DNA of 64,000 nt from an uncultured Pirellula sp. (GTDB lineage Bacteria > Planctomycetota > Planctomycetia > Pirellulales > Pirellulaceae), in NCBI GenBank assembly GCA_903858115.1, contig CAIOHR010000221.1, positions 1 through 64,000 of the forward strand, written 5' to 3'. Under the pieces are notes generated by a model, which saw only the letters and a program-made list of their open reading frames with translations, was not told where the DNA came from and searched no databases. Positions 1 through 8,950 of this stretch are shown here, one piece after another. Numbering within the stretch: the stretch's first letter is position 1; every line of letters begins with the position of its first letter. The position numbers were made by a program, and so were the translations under genes.

Positions 1-74
1 CGAGGTCGACGGGGCTCGAACCCGCAACCTCCGGATCGACAGTCCGGTGCTCTAACCAATTGAGCTACGACCCC
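1..74 (-). tRNA. tRNA-Asp (GTC)
   Basis: The minus strand folds as a full cloverleaf. The acceptor stem pairs GGGGTCG with CGACCTC and leaves a G discriminator at base 1. The D arm is GCTC/GAGC, the anticodon arm is CCGGA-CTGTCGA-TCCGG with anticodon GTC, and the T arm contains GGTTCGAGCCC-type sequence. GTC reads aspartate codons. CCA is not visible because the gene runs to the window edge. Confidence 0.95.
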
Positions 75-239
75 TCATGTGCACAGGATTATAGCCCCAC
101 GAACTTGTCCCGCAAGCGTTGTTTAGACTGCCAAGTGAGCTTTTTTGACCGACCATGTGTAGCTTGTAACGTCTTTTCCTGGGAACACCGGATTGCTCGC
201 CGATCCTGTTTTTCGCAAGCCTCTTAATTTACCGGACCG

Positions 240-794
240 TTATCTTGAGGGCTTGTCTGGTGCTTTGTTTTCTTTTCGATAATCCCAGGGAGCCGTTGGG
301 GAACTATTTTTCCACAGTCCTTTCTTGGCTTCTTTCGCCTCTGTTTCCAATTTCGCCAAGGCTTCGGATTTGTTGTAACGTTTGAAATGCCAAGCCATTC
401 CCGACTTTAGCATCTCTGAGTTGATGTGTGTATCGCCAACGTAAACTTGCGCCAGTAGTCGCTCAAAGTTATCCTTGGATTTCCAGTTAATCCGTAGTTC
501 TTTTTTCTCGATCAGTTTCGCTAACGCCTCGGATGATTCTTTTCCAAACTCCTGCTTCAATTCTGGAGCGTCGAGCCCCTCAAGCTGGACTTCGTATTCT
601 TTGTTGCTGTCCTTGGGATCCAGGACAAGAACGGAATCGCCATCGATCACCCGTTTGACCGTGACCTGTAGGGTAGTTTCAGTCTCTGGTTCTTTAGCCT
701 TTTCTTGCGATTGCCCGAGAACTGGAAGCATGAGAGGGCATCCCACGATTAGTGCTGTGACGATGTTGTGAAACGGCCTACCAATCCCGTTCAT
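240..794 (-). CDS. Secreted staphylococcal-nuclease-like (SNase/TNase) protein
   Basis: A 184-residue protein with an N-terminal hydrophobic signal segment (about residues 10-28) and one SNase domain (about 42-170). Visible motifs are VIDGDS (49-54), LEGLDAPE (71-78) and NFERLLAQVYV (109-119). Family members cleave phosphodiester bonds with Ca2+. The active-site arginine five residues before the motif Asp (Arg35 in S. aureus nuclease) appears to be Gln70, while the Glu of DAPE (78) and the second Arg (112) are kept, so activity may be weak or altered. I chose the ATG at 794, not the one at 845, because AAGGAAATAGGT lies just upstream and a clean signal peptide follows. The likely location is extracytoplasmic. 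Confidence 0.85.
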   Translation of the reverse strand: MNGIGRPFHNIVTALIVGCPLMLPVLGQSQEKAKEPETETTLQVTVKRVIDGDSVLVLDPKDSNKEYEVQLEGLDAPELKQEFGKESSEALAKLIEKKELRINWKSKDNFERLLAQVYVGDTHINSEMLKSGMAWHFKRYNKSEALAKLETEAKEAKKGLWKNSSPTAPWDYRKENKAPDKPSR

Positions 795-880
795 ACCTAT
801 TTCCTTTGCAACAACTGATGAAATTTGACGACAGAGAAGTAACACAGAGAAGTAACATAGCGAGAGGCCGTTGGGATAGA

Positions 881-911
881 TCCTTGCCCTGCGGCAAATC
901 CATTAAGGCAA
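881..911. repeat. Dispersed repeat, TGCGGCAAATCCATTA family
   Basis: TTGCC(C)TGCGGCAAATCCATTA recurs at 53531-53555, and a related reversed form lies at about 3645-3678. The flank GAGGCCGTTGGGAT resembles text inside the CCCGAAGCGT repeats, so the two may be parts of one composite element. Confidence 0.5.
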
Positions 912-1040
912 CACACCCCAGCGTTTCGGGATTTCATCCACGGCTCGCCTTTCTACGATTTCCCAATCCTAGTATAACGATCGACAGTGAGACGATTTGT
1001 GGCTCGATGTTGTAGATCTGCGAATTTTTGATGAAGTCGC

Positions 1041-1046
1041 TATAAT
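1041..1046 (+). promoter_or_regulatory. Possible -10 box for the acylphosphatase/oxidoreductase pair
   Basis: A perfect TATAAT lies 52 bases before the acylphosphatase ATG. No convincing -35 hexamer is found 16-18 bases upstream, so this is only a candidate. Confidence 0.25.
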
Positions 1047-1098
1047 CGCAACTCCCCACACACCTTCTCCGCGACGATTCCCTTCGAACACGCTAGAT

Positions 1099-1383
1099 AT
1101 GAACACCGCCATCCAACGAAGAATAACAAGCTTTGTGAGCGGCCGCGTCCAGGGAGTCGGATTCCGTTTTCATACCAAAGAAGTAGCCAAGAAATTCGCG
1201 GTCATGGGAACCGTTGAAAACCTTACTGATGGAAGAGTCAAGATTGTTGCCGAAGGTTGTATCGATGAGGTCCATCGGTTTTTGGATGCGGTTCAGAATC
1301 CCATGGCAGGCAACGTCAGCAAAATGGAACGCTTCGAAAGCGAAGCGTCTCTCGAATTCTCGAGCTTCACTCCCCTCTGGTAA
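1099..1383 (+). CDS. acyP: Acylphosphatase
   Basis: A 94-residue protein, the usual family size. It hydrolyses the carboxyl-phosphate bond of acylphosphates such as acetyl- or carbamoyl-phosphate in the cytoplasm. The signature GRVQGVGFR (15-23) supplies the phosphate-binding loop and catalytic Arg23, and Asn41 in VENLTDGRV matches the catalytic Asn. The reading frame is open back to base 997, but alignment with the family puts the start at the ATG at 1099. It lies 27 bp before the molybdopterin oxidoreductase and probably shares its transcript. Confidence 0.93.
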   Translation: MNTAIQRRITSFVSGRVQGVGFRFHTKEVAKKFAVMGTVENLTDGRVKIVAEGCIDEVHRFLDAVQNPMAGNVSKMERFESEASLEFSSFTPLW

Positions 1384-1410
1384 ATACTCCATTCCTACAA
1401 AGTAGTCGCT

Positions 1411-3603
1411 ATGAAAAAACTAAATGCAGGCGGAGGATGGCAAGCCATTCGCTATACCTTCAAAAAGGGTTTCGAATCCGGTGGCTTGTGGAAAATGTAT
1501 CGAGCACTCCGCTCTCGAAATGCATGCAAGACGTGCGCTCTGGGGATGGGTGGACAGCATGGCGGCATGGTGAACGAACACGGCTCATTCCCCGAAGTCT
1601 GTAAGAAGTCGATTCAAGCGATGGCGGCTGATATGCAGCCTGCAATCACTGCGGACTTCTGGGCGAAACACCCGATCCGTCAGATGAAGCATTACTCGCC
1701 GCGACAAATGGAAACGAGCGGTCGTTTAATCCAGCCGATTCTTTACGAACAGGGGGCCGAGTCTTATCGCACGATCACTTGGACCGAAGCTCTCGATCGC
1801 ATTGCAAAGCAGCTCGCGGCGATTACGCCGGAAGAATCGTTCTGGTACTTTAGCGGCCGAAGCAGCAACGAAGCTGGATTTTTGCTACAGCTTCTTGCGC
1901 GGCTTTATGGCACCAACAATGTGAACAATTGCAGCTACTACTGTCATCAAGCCTCCGGTGTCGGGCTTTCAACAACTCTCGGGACAAGCACCGGAACTCT
2001 CGTGCTAGATGACTTGGACGAATGCGATACGATTTTCGTTATCGGTGGAAACCCGCCGAGTAACCATCCGCGATTGATGTCAACGCTGATGCATCTGCGG
2101 CGTCGCGGAGGCAAGATTGTGGTCATCAACCCGATCAAGGAACTTGGGCTAATTCGTTTCAAAGTTCCTAGCGATCCGGTGAGCATGCTTTTCGGAACCA
2201 AGATTGCAACTCACTATGTCCAACCGCATATCGGCGGCGATCTCGCTCTACTGTCGGGAATCGCCAAAGCTGTCTTGGAACTGGGACGTCACGATCTCGT
2301 GTTCATGCAGAAGCATTGCGAGAATCATGAATCGTACTTGGCAAAGATCGAGGAGACGAGCTGGGATGAAATCACTCGCAAATCAGGTGTCGACGAGAAG
2401 ACGATTCGCGAACTAGGGAGTGTCTATGCTGCTAGCAGCGGAGCTGTGTTCTCATGGACGATGGGGATCACCCACCACACGAACGGAGTAGAAAACGTCC
2501 AGGGGATCGTGAACTTGGCACTGCTGCGCGGAATGATCGGACGCAAAGGAGCTGGACTTATGCCCATCCGGGGGCACTCGAACGTTCAAGGGATCGGTTC
2601 GGTAGGTGTAACCCCTAAGCTGAAGGATGAGATCTTCAATAATCTACAAACTAAGTTCGGAGTTGCTCTACCCACAACTCCAGGTCGCGATACGCTCGAT
2701 TGCATGGAAGGCGCAAAGCGAGGTGATCTCAAGTTCGGGTTCTGTTTAGGTGGCAATCTCTATGGCTCAAATCCGGATGCTACATTTGCCAATGAAGCCC
2801 TCGGCAATCTCGACATGCTGGTGATGTTGAGCACGACCTTGAACACCGGGCATGCCAATGGGCTAGCCAAAACAACGATTGTTCTGCCGGTGCTGGCACG
2901 CGATGAAGAGCCCGAACCGACGACACAAGAGTCGATGTTCAATTATGTTCGATTGAGCGACGGTGGTCCGAAACGATTGCCGGGCCCTCGGAGTGAGATC
3001 CATGTCATTGCAGAGATCGGAAAACGGCTATTCGATTCGAAGAAGCCGGTCGATTGGTCGCAAATGGAAAAAGCAGATACGATCCGACAGTGGATATCCA
3101 AAGTTGTTCCAGGCTACGAAGCGATCGAATCCATCGCCGAAACGAAAAAAGAGTTCCAAGTCGGTGAACGAACGTTCCACACGCCGAAGTTTAAAACACC
3201 CAGCGGCAAAGCGAAGATGGTCGCGCATGAGCTGCCCGAGTTATCGCCGCTTGGGACTAATCAACTTCGACTGATGACCGTTCGGAGTGAAGGTCAGTTC
3301 AACACGGTGGTTTATGAAGAGACGGATCTCTATCGAAATCAAGAACGTCGTGATGTGATCTTGATGCATCCCAATGATCTGCAACGACTGGGTCTGCAGC
3401 ATGACGAATGTGTTACGGTCTTCAACGAAACTGGCTCGATGTCGAACATTTTAGCCAGGGGCTACGAAGACATTCGAGAGGGATGTGCGATGATGTATTA
3501 TCCCGAATCCAATGTGCTGGTTCCAAGAGCCGTTGATCCTCAATCGCGAACACCGACCTTCAAGAATATACCTGTCACGATTCAACGAGCGAACAACCTT
3601 TAG
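1411..3603 (+). CDS. FdhF/YdeP family molybdopterin-dependent oxidoreductase
   Basis: A 730-residue cytoplasmic oxidoreductase of the molybdopterin superfamily, resembling the formate-dehydrogenase-alpha-like YdeP branch. The N-terminus has C39xxC42 (CKTCALGMGG) and C64, as in YdeP proteins, followed by the molybdopterin oxidoreductase domain (about 110-530: WTEALDRIA, FSGRSSNEAGFLLQLLAR, FVIGGNPPSNHPRLM, RGHSNVQG). A molybdopterin dinucleotide-binding domain is C-terminal (about 600-725: LMTVRSEGQFNT, VILMHPNDLQRLGL). The substrate is unknown; YdeP of E. coli is linked to acid resistance. There is no twin-arginine leader and no redox-partner gene beside it. The start ATG follows the acylphosphatase stop by 27 bp. 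The stop codon runs straight into a repeat-rich gap. Confidence 0.88.
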   Translation: MKKLNAGGGWQAIRYTFKKGFESGGLWKMYRALRSRNACKTCALGMGGQHGGMVNEHGSFPEVCKKSIQAMAADMQPAITADFWAKHPIRQMKHYSPRQMETSGRLIQPILYEQGAESYRTITWTEALDRIAKQLAAITPEESFWYFSGRSSNEAGFLLQLLARLYGTNNVNNCSYYCHQASGVGLSTTLGTSTGTLVLDDLDECDTIFVIGGNPPSNHPRLMSTLMHLRRRGGKIVVINPIKELGLIRFKVPSDPVSMLFGTKIATHYVQPHIGGDLALLSGIAKAVLELGRHDLVFMQKHCENHESYLAKIEETSWDEITRKSGVDEKTIRELGSVYAASSGAVFSWTMGITHHTNGVENVQGIVNLALLRGMIGRKGAGLMPIRGHSNVQGIGSVGVTPKLKDEIFNNLQTKFGVALPTTPGRDTLDCMEGAKRGDLKFGFCLGGNLYGSNPDATFANEALGNLDMLVMLSTTLNTGHANGLAKTTIVLPVLARDEEPEPTTQESMFNYVRLSDGGPKRLPGPRSEIHVIAEIGKRLFDSKKPVDWSQMEKADTIRQWISKVVPGYEAIESIAETKKEFQVGERTFHTPKFKTPSGKAKMVAHELPELSPLGTNQLRLMTVRSEGQFNTVVYEETDLYRNQERRDVILMHPNDLQRLGLQHDECVTVFNETGSMSNILARGYEDIREGCAMMYYPESNVLVPRAVDPQSRTPTFKNIPVTIQRANNL

Positions 3604-3717
3604 GCGAGGGTCGTTGGAAAAGTAAAACCCGAAGCGTGACGGCTTGTTGCTTTAATGGATTTTTCACTAGGCAAAGGAATCATCTTTACCCGAAGCGTGA
3701 GCGAGGGTCATTGCAAA
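3604..3717. repeat. Intergenic repeat cluster, two CCCGAAGCGT units
   Basis: Two copies of ACCCGAAGCGTGA occur, at about 3627-3639 and 3688-3700. The second continues as GCGAGGGTCATTGC, and GCGAGGGTCGTTGG starts right after the oxidoreductase stop. Between them, GCTTTAATGGAT...AGGCAAAGGA resembles the reverse complement of the TGCGGCAAATCCATTA family. It sits between convergent genes, where it could act in transcript ending. Confidence 0.6.
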
Positions 3718-3727
3718 GCGAATGCCG

Positions 3728-4429
3728 CTACATTCGCTTCAATTGCAGGATCGAGCTTTCGGACTCGGTGTCAGGCATAGGGTAGGAGGTTAATCGTCGA
3801 AGTTCCACTTTTTTCAGTAGTCCTCGGTGTCTTGCTTCGCCACGTTCCTCAGGCCACTTTGGACCTTTGATTGCTAACATGCGTCCAAATGTGTGCCAAT
3901 AGGGATCGAGCCAATTGCAGAGACGCACTAAAGGGCCGACAGCGCGCGATGTCAATGTATCGTATCGAAAGTCATCCAGAACCTTTTGTACGCTCTGACC
4001 ATAAACAGGAATCTTGAGTTTGAGCTGATTGGAAATTTGCTCAACGACCTTTGCTTTTTTGGCAACACTGTCACACAACGTCACTTGAGTATCAGGCCGA
4101 AGGATCGCAATCAAAATCCCAGGCACGCCACTGCCTGTACCGACATCGAGGACTTCCTCGTTTTGTTCCAGCAGTTTGCATACATGCCATGAGTCGAGCA
4201 AATCACGCTTGACGAACAGTTCAGGGGTCGTGTGGCGCGTAAGGTTGACACGCGTATTCCAGTCCCAGAGTTCGCTACAGTAGTCCGCAATAGGTCCCCA
4301 ACATTCGTTGGGAACATCGATCTGCAATGCACCCGCTGTCTCACGAAGCCTTTGGTCCAGTTCCAATCGGTTTCCAGTGAAAACAGGCAAAGATACGACT
4401 TTGTCTCCTTCCTCGTCAATATTGCTCAT
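3728..4429 (-). CDS. rsmG: 16S rRNA (guanine527-N7)-methyltransferase RsmG
   Basis: A 233-residue SAM-dependent methyltransferase that methylates N7 of G527 in the 530 loop of 16S rRNA. The family core is plain: WNTRVNLT (about 56-63), the RDLLDSWHV segment, SAM motif I VLDVGTGSGVPGI (about 93-105), LCDSVAKKAKVVEQI (motif II region) and TSRAVGPLVRLCNWLDP (about 160-176). Length is typical. It stands alone here, without the gidA/parAB neighbours often found near rsmG. Start ATG at 4429; the next gene upstream ends 91 bp away. Confidence 0.92.
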   Translation of the reverse strand: MSNIDEEGDKVVSLPVFTGNRLELDQRLRETAGALQIDVPNECWGPIADYCSELWDWNTRVNLTRHTTPELFVKRDLLDSWHVCKLLEQNEEVLDVGTGSGVPGILIAILRPDTQVTLCDSVAKKAKVVEQISNQLKLKIPVYGQSVQKVLDDFRYDTLTSRAVGPLVRLCNWLDPYWHTFGRMLAIKGPKWPEERGEARHRGLLKKVELRRLTSYPMPDTESESSILQLKRM

Positions 4430-4520
4430 TCATTCTTTCCATTGCGTTGCGTCTGGCGGCGATTCGATTCCTACGTCGCAGCCAATCTTATGTCGGCAGC
4501 GTTAGGGATGGTCGACTGCG

Positions 4521-7304
4521 TTAGGGAGTGCTTTTCTCTTTTTCCTGAATCGCACGACCGAAGCGACGAATCTGCTTTCGATGTTGACCGTCACGTGGGT
4601 CCATTTCTCGGCCGAGAAGCGAGAGCTCTAGTGCTTTCTCTTGGTTCCCCAAACGAAACTCTACTTCAGCGAGAGTATCTATGTAAGTCGGAGATCTTTC
4701 TTTTTCAACCGCTAACGTGGCAAGTTCCTTGGCTTTGTCTAAACTTCTATTGCAACATGCACAGAGCCAAGCGGTATTATTGAGATTGGTTGCGTCGTCT
4801 GGGTTCTCCTCGATCTTGGCGAGCATTTTATTTAGGAATAGTTCAAACCACGCATCGACAACTTCTTTGGGAAATTTCTTGTCAGCAGATGGAATAATGT
4901 CAATAGGGTAATCGATATTCATCGGGCTCAAGCGGAAAGCCATTCGAATCCAAAAGTCAGCGCTCTCTTGGTCCCCGTCTGAGATCGCCTTTAACGCGAA
5001 TATTCCCGCGTTTTGATAGAAGACACTCCATGCGACATTCTCGCCTAGTTTGAACAAACTCATGGACCGAGAAACGAAATCGATCGAACCATCTCGAAAA
5101 GCTTTGTCTAGTTGGGTTGGATCGGTTTTGCATCGAGAGAATCGAAGGAATGCGATCGCTTGGGCATAGTTGGTTCCAAAAACTCTGCTGATACGATCCA
5201 GCAACTGATCTACTTCGGCTCGAGATTCATAAGGTTCCGTTTGTTTTGTAGAATAGGAAGAGAAGTAAGGTGCCCCCACTAGGACAGACGACAGAACTCT
5301 AGATCGTAACGTATCGAGTTCGTCCACCATTCCTGCTCGTTCGAGGAGTTCAGCGGTCTCCAAAAAGATAGTGACATCATGCGTGCTATTCGACGCTAAC
5401 CCCTTCATCAGGTTAGCTGCTTTTTCTATGGCTGCGCTCGGACTACTAGACAACCTTCCACCGATGCGCCCACACTTCACTAATAACCGCGCGAGCAATC
5501 GAGTTGCATTGGGATCGTTATCGTTTTGTTCCATGAAGCCAGCTAGCAGTTCCATCGCATCTTGTGTTTGCCCCGACATATCGAGAATCTCGGCAATGTT
5601 AACAACAAACTCGGATTCACCTCGACCGAGTTCCCGAAGTCTCTCGCGAACACCTTCGACCATTTTGTTAACATCGGCTTTACTTTTCCATTGAGCTGGT
5701 TTACGACTCGAAAATAGTTCAATCATCGAGTCGATCGATTGTTCAACCGCTTGAGTTGGGCTGGGCTTCTCTTCCGCTCGGAGCGCATCTTTCACGAAGT
5801 ACTCAAAGATAACGAATGGCTCCACGACCAATCGTCCAAACGCGCTAGTAAAGAGCACTTCTTCTCGTGCGGCCTGTCCTTCCGAGATCTTAGAAGACTG
5901 GAAGATTGATCTAGGATAGCCGTTTTGGCTTGATATCTCTTTCAAGAAACGCTTTACTTTATCCAACTCAGAGGCAGAGCTCCAATAGTCCAGTATCTTC
6001 TGTGAGAACCACGAGTTCTCATTTGTCTTCATCTCTTTGTACAGAAATTCATCGATCAGCTTTTCTGTCTCGGAATCCGCTATCTGGTAAACGACCAACA
6101 GTTGCCGTCGAAAGTCTGCACCGCTTCGATCTGTTTCTCCGTTTCGAATAGATGTCTTGAGTAGTTTGATGAGGTTGGTGGCATTGATTTCGGGGACTCC
6201 TATTCTTCCGACCGCACCCCGATGGTCACCTAGCCGAAGCAAGTGGGAAAACGCTTGCTCTCTATCCAAGCGTTGTAGTTGCTCCTGATGCATTTGCGTG
6301 TCGTTCATGGCCAACGCACAAACAACCATCGCTGGCGAGTATTGAGATCCATGAAGCTGCTTAATCTCCGTCCAAGCATTCTGCGCTTCGGTTCTCTGAT
6401 TCTGGACTAAATGAACAGCGAGTCGCTGAAACGCCAGTTCCGACTTGCTACGTACTTTGAAAGACTTTTGAAGTTCTAACCATCGATTCCAGTCGGCTGA
6501 CCGAATGCAAACTGCTTCCGCAGCGCGTGGACCTAGCTCTGTTTTCAGGGCATAGCGAACCGCGTCCTCGACTCTTCCATCTGCTTCCAGTTGGAACAAT
6601 TGAACAATTGGGAGAGGTGGCTCCATTAGTTTCCAATCATCTGGCATCCCTATATCTCGCCACCAGCGATTGATCGCGACCCGTTGATCATTTGGAACAT
6701 AAAGATCCAGTATCAAAGGTACCGCCCATGAATTCCGCGAAGCCCACGCTTGTTCCTGAAACATTTCCAGCTCGCCTTTGTCCGCCAAACTGCGGAGAAC
6801 AGGTCTGGGAAGAACCTGCAATAAAGCGACAACCTGCTTCCATTCATTTCGGAATACCATGCCCAGCAATGGTACATTGTCACCTGCGATCGCACTGCGA
6901 TACGCAGAAACGGTCTCTAGCTGTTCGGCAATGGGACCATCGGATTTTCGAAGCTGAATCAACCACTTCGCTAATGAAGATCGATGGGGATCCTCTTGAT
7001 TCGCTTCTTTGGCCAGTTGCTCGTCGATAGGCAGGGAGCGATCGCGAAGTTTCAAGAAAGCTTCTCTACGAACTCGGTAGCTCGGGTCGTCCAGTTGCTT
7101 GAGGAGAACAGAGGTCTGTTCCGATTCGAGAATTGGCTTCGATTGTTCGTCGCCCAGAGATTCGTCGCGCAGAGAAATGTTCCAAACGAATCCAACAATC
7201 AGAAACGCAACGACTCTTCGGACGTGCGATCCCAAGCAGAGCTGGCACAAATCCCTAGCAGACTTATCGCTAGCCCATTGTCTTGACTGACGGTTGCAAT
7301 CCAT
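4521..7304 (-). CDS. Large secreted or membrane-anchored helical-repeat (TPR-like) protein
   Basis: A 927-residue protein of unknown function. Residues about 29-44 (RVVAFLIVGFVWNISL) form one hydrophobic segment that serves as signal or anchor. Next comes a short region on paired helices (LLKQLDDPSYRVRREAFLKL) resembling a HEAT-type repeat, then a long alpha-helical region. A recognisable TPR pair lies near the C-terminus (NLNNTAWLCACCNRSLDKAK and LAEVEFRLGNQEKALEL). Planctomycetes have many such secreted repeat proteins, usually thought to be scaffolds. The start is taken at the ATG at 7304, which has AAAGGA six bases upstream; the frame also opens with GTG at 7355 but no Shine-Dalgarno supports that. 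Confidence 0.75.
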   Translation of the reverse strand: MDCNRQSRQWASDKSARDLCQLCLGSHVRRVVAFLIVGFVWNISLRDESLGDEQSKPILESEQTSVLLKQLDDPSYRVRREAFLKLRDRSLPIDEQLAKEANQEDPHRSSLAKWLIQLRKSDGPIAEQLETVSAYRSAIAGDNVPLLGMVFRNEWKQVVALLQVLPRPVLRSLADKGELEMFQEQAWASRNSWAVPLILDLYVPNDQRVAINRWWRDIGMPDDWKLMEPPLPIVQLFQLEADGRVEDAVRYALKTELGPRAAEAVCIRSADWNRWLELQKSFKVRSKSELAFQRLAVHLVQNQRTEAQNAWTEIKQLHGSQYSPAMVVCALAMNDTQMHQEQLQRLDREQAFSHLLRLGDHRGAVGRIGVPEINATNLIKLLKTSIRNGETDRSGADFRRQLLVVYQIADSETEKLIDEFLYKEMKTNENSWFSQKILDYWSSASELDKVKRFLKEISSQNGYPRSIFQSSKISEGQAAREEVLFTSAFGRLVVEPFVIFEYFVKDALRAEEKPSPTQAVEQSIDSMIELFSSRKPAQWKSKADVNKMVEGVRERLRELGRGESEFVVNIAEILDMSGQTQDAMELLAGFMEQNDNDPNATRLLARLLVKCGRIGGRLSSSPSAAIEKAANLMKGLASNSTHDVTIFLETAELLERAGMVDELDTLRSRVLSSVLVGAPYFSSYSTKQTEPYESRAEVDQLLDRISRVFGTNYAQAIAFLRFSRCKTDPTQLDKAFRDGSIDFVSRSMSLFKLGENVAWSVFYQNAGIFALKAISDGDQESADFWIRMAFRLSPMNIDYPIDIIPSADKKFPKEVVDAWFELFLNKMLAKIEENPDDATNLNNTAWLCACCNRSLDKAKELATLAVEKERSPTYIDTLAEVEFRLGNQEKALELSLLGREMDPRDGQHRKQIRRFGRAIQEKEKSTP

Positions 7305-7459
7305 CTCGAGTCCTTTTGCTTGCCCCCATAATCCCGCTTCCTCTTTCAATTTCACCAGAAACCCACTTGATGAGGCAGTCCAATTCGGGGCGCCACGGAA
7401 GTTAGTTCAGTTTGCACCATTGTAGCTTAGAGGAAAATCAGGAGAATCAGTAGGAGTCG

Positions 7460-8950
7460 ATGATTTGGCGACTTCCATTATTCCTTCGAAAGCTACCAAT
7501 GCGAATTCCCCCGAATCTGAGAGAGATGTTCCCATTCCCAGTAGAGACGATGAAGCAATTGGCTCAGATGGTCGGGCAGCCTCAACTGGTCTCCGCTGTA
7601 AAAGAGGCCGCAGAAAAGGTAGGGATCAAGGAGCCGTTTGGGCCGGGGGGAGTCCAACAAATTCTCCAGCAGGCTGGACGATGGGTCGATGCGGTCGCAG
7701 AAGGCTTTGCAGGGAGATCTGGGACACAGATTGGCATTGCCGGGGTGAACGCGACTGGCGAAATGTTCTCCCTCCGCTGGAGCAACATGCCGACTTCTCT
7801 GGTGAATTCGCAGGCATGGTTGGAACTCATGGCTTGTTATTCCGATTCGAATGCCTCGCTTGCCGGTCTTAAATCGCTCATTCTCAAACTCACGGGTGCC
7901 GAAGACGTATTGATTTTATCCAATACCACGGCGGCCCTTCATGGGTTGGCCGCAGCGAATCGAGATGCGACATGGGTTGTTCCGCGTGTCGACTGTATCA
8001 AGATCCCACGTTTCGGGATTGCCGGACCGAGTAGCATTCGCGATACACTCGAATTCGCAGGCGTTGAGGTTCGAGAGGTTGGGTCCAATCAAGAATGCAA
8101 TAGCGAGGATATCCAATTCGCGGTTGCTCCGTGTGCTTCTGCCCCATCATCATCGGCGACTAGCCAAACGACGACCAGCCAATCTTCGACTACGTTGTTC
8201 GTAACCTCTCCCAACTCGCTGGTATCGGAGTCTAGAGAGTCGCATATAAAGAATGTAACCGATATCGCATCCCAATCCGGAGCCCTCTTGGTTCGGCTGC
8301 TGTTCAATGCTCACTTCCAAAAAATCTCGGGGCTAACGCTTTCGACCTCGGTCGTTTCCGAACAATGGACATCGGCCAATGACATTCTTTTGGTTCCATG
8401 CGATGGCTTCCTAGGTGGAACTGAAGCGTGCCTCGTTCTGGTTCAAAAGAAACTTCCTTTCTGGCAGGCTTTGCAACGCATCGTCCAAGTGGCTGGCCTG
8501 GAGGCGAGTAGCCAGCAGCAGGCGTTTTTGCTTCGATCGTTTCGAATGTGCGAGACTGCAGACCAATGGGAAAAAACACTTTTAGGGAAGTGCCTAACCA
8601 ACAACGCCGAGAACTTAAAGAGTCGAGCGGATCGATTGGCGATTCAGCTTCAAGGGACCAGCAAAGTTGAGAAAGCGGTCGTTGTGTCGAAGCCGTGTCG
8701 AATTGGTACCGGCGTTTGGATGAATGAGAAGTTGGAAAGCAGCGTTTTGCAGTTGTTCCCTAGGTCTTCGTCGGTCGGTTCGCTTCGCGATTACCTCGCG
8801 TCAACGGATCGCCCGATTTGGGCGAATGCTTATGCGGATCACATCGAGTTGGTATTGCGCACAATGGATCCTGACGATGATCGTTACATTGCTCAGCGTC
8901 TCTGCGATGAGCCGACCGATTCCGATGCTCGTACCGATAGCGAATCGTGA
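7460..8950 (+). CDS. SelA-like PLP-fold protein lacking the catalytic lysine
   Basis: A 496-residue protein that reads like L-seryl-tRNA(Sec) selenium transferase (SelA): an N-terminal helical part and a fold-type-I core with TGAEDVLILSNTTAALHGL (about 142-160). In SelA the PLP-binding lysine lies in a SGDKLLGG motif. Here the matching stretch is PCDGFLGGTEAC, with Gly316 in the lysine position. The protein should therefore not form the usual internal aldimine. No selB, selD or tRNA-Sec is in the window. The frame is intact and long, so this looks like a maintained paralogue rather than a fresh pseudogene. AGGAG lies just before the ATG. The 3' end overlaps the convergent membrane-protein gene by 58 bp. 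Confidence 0.7.
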   Translation: MIWRLPLFLRKLPMRIPPNLREMFPFPVETMKQLAQMVGQPQLVSAVKEAAEKVGIKEPFGPGGVQQILQQAGRWVDAVAEGFAGRSGTQIGIAGVNATGEMFSLRWSNMPTSLVNSQAWLELMACYSDSNASLAGLKSLILKLTGAEDVLILSNTTAALHGLAAANRDATWVVPRVDCIKIPRFGIAGPSSIRDTLEFAGVEVREVGSNQECNSEDIQFAVAPCASAPSSSATSQTTTSQSSTTLFVTSPNSLVSESRESHIKNVTDIASQSGALLVRLLFNAHFQKISGLTLSTSVVSEQWTSANDILLVPCDGFLGGTEACLVLVQKKLPFWQALQRIVQVAGLEASSQQQAFLLRSFRMCETADQWEKTLLGKCLTNNAENLKSRADRLAIQLQGTSKVEKAVVVSKPCRIGTGVWMNEKLESSVLQLFPRSSSVGSLRDYLASTDRPIWANAYADHIELVLRTMDPDDDRYIAQRLCDEPTDSDARTDSES

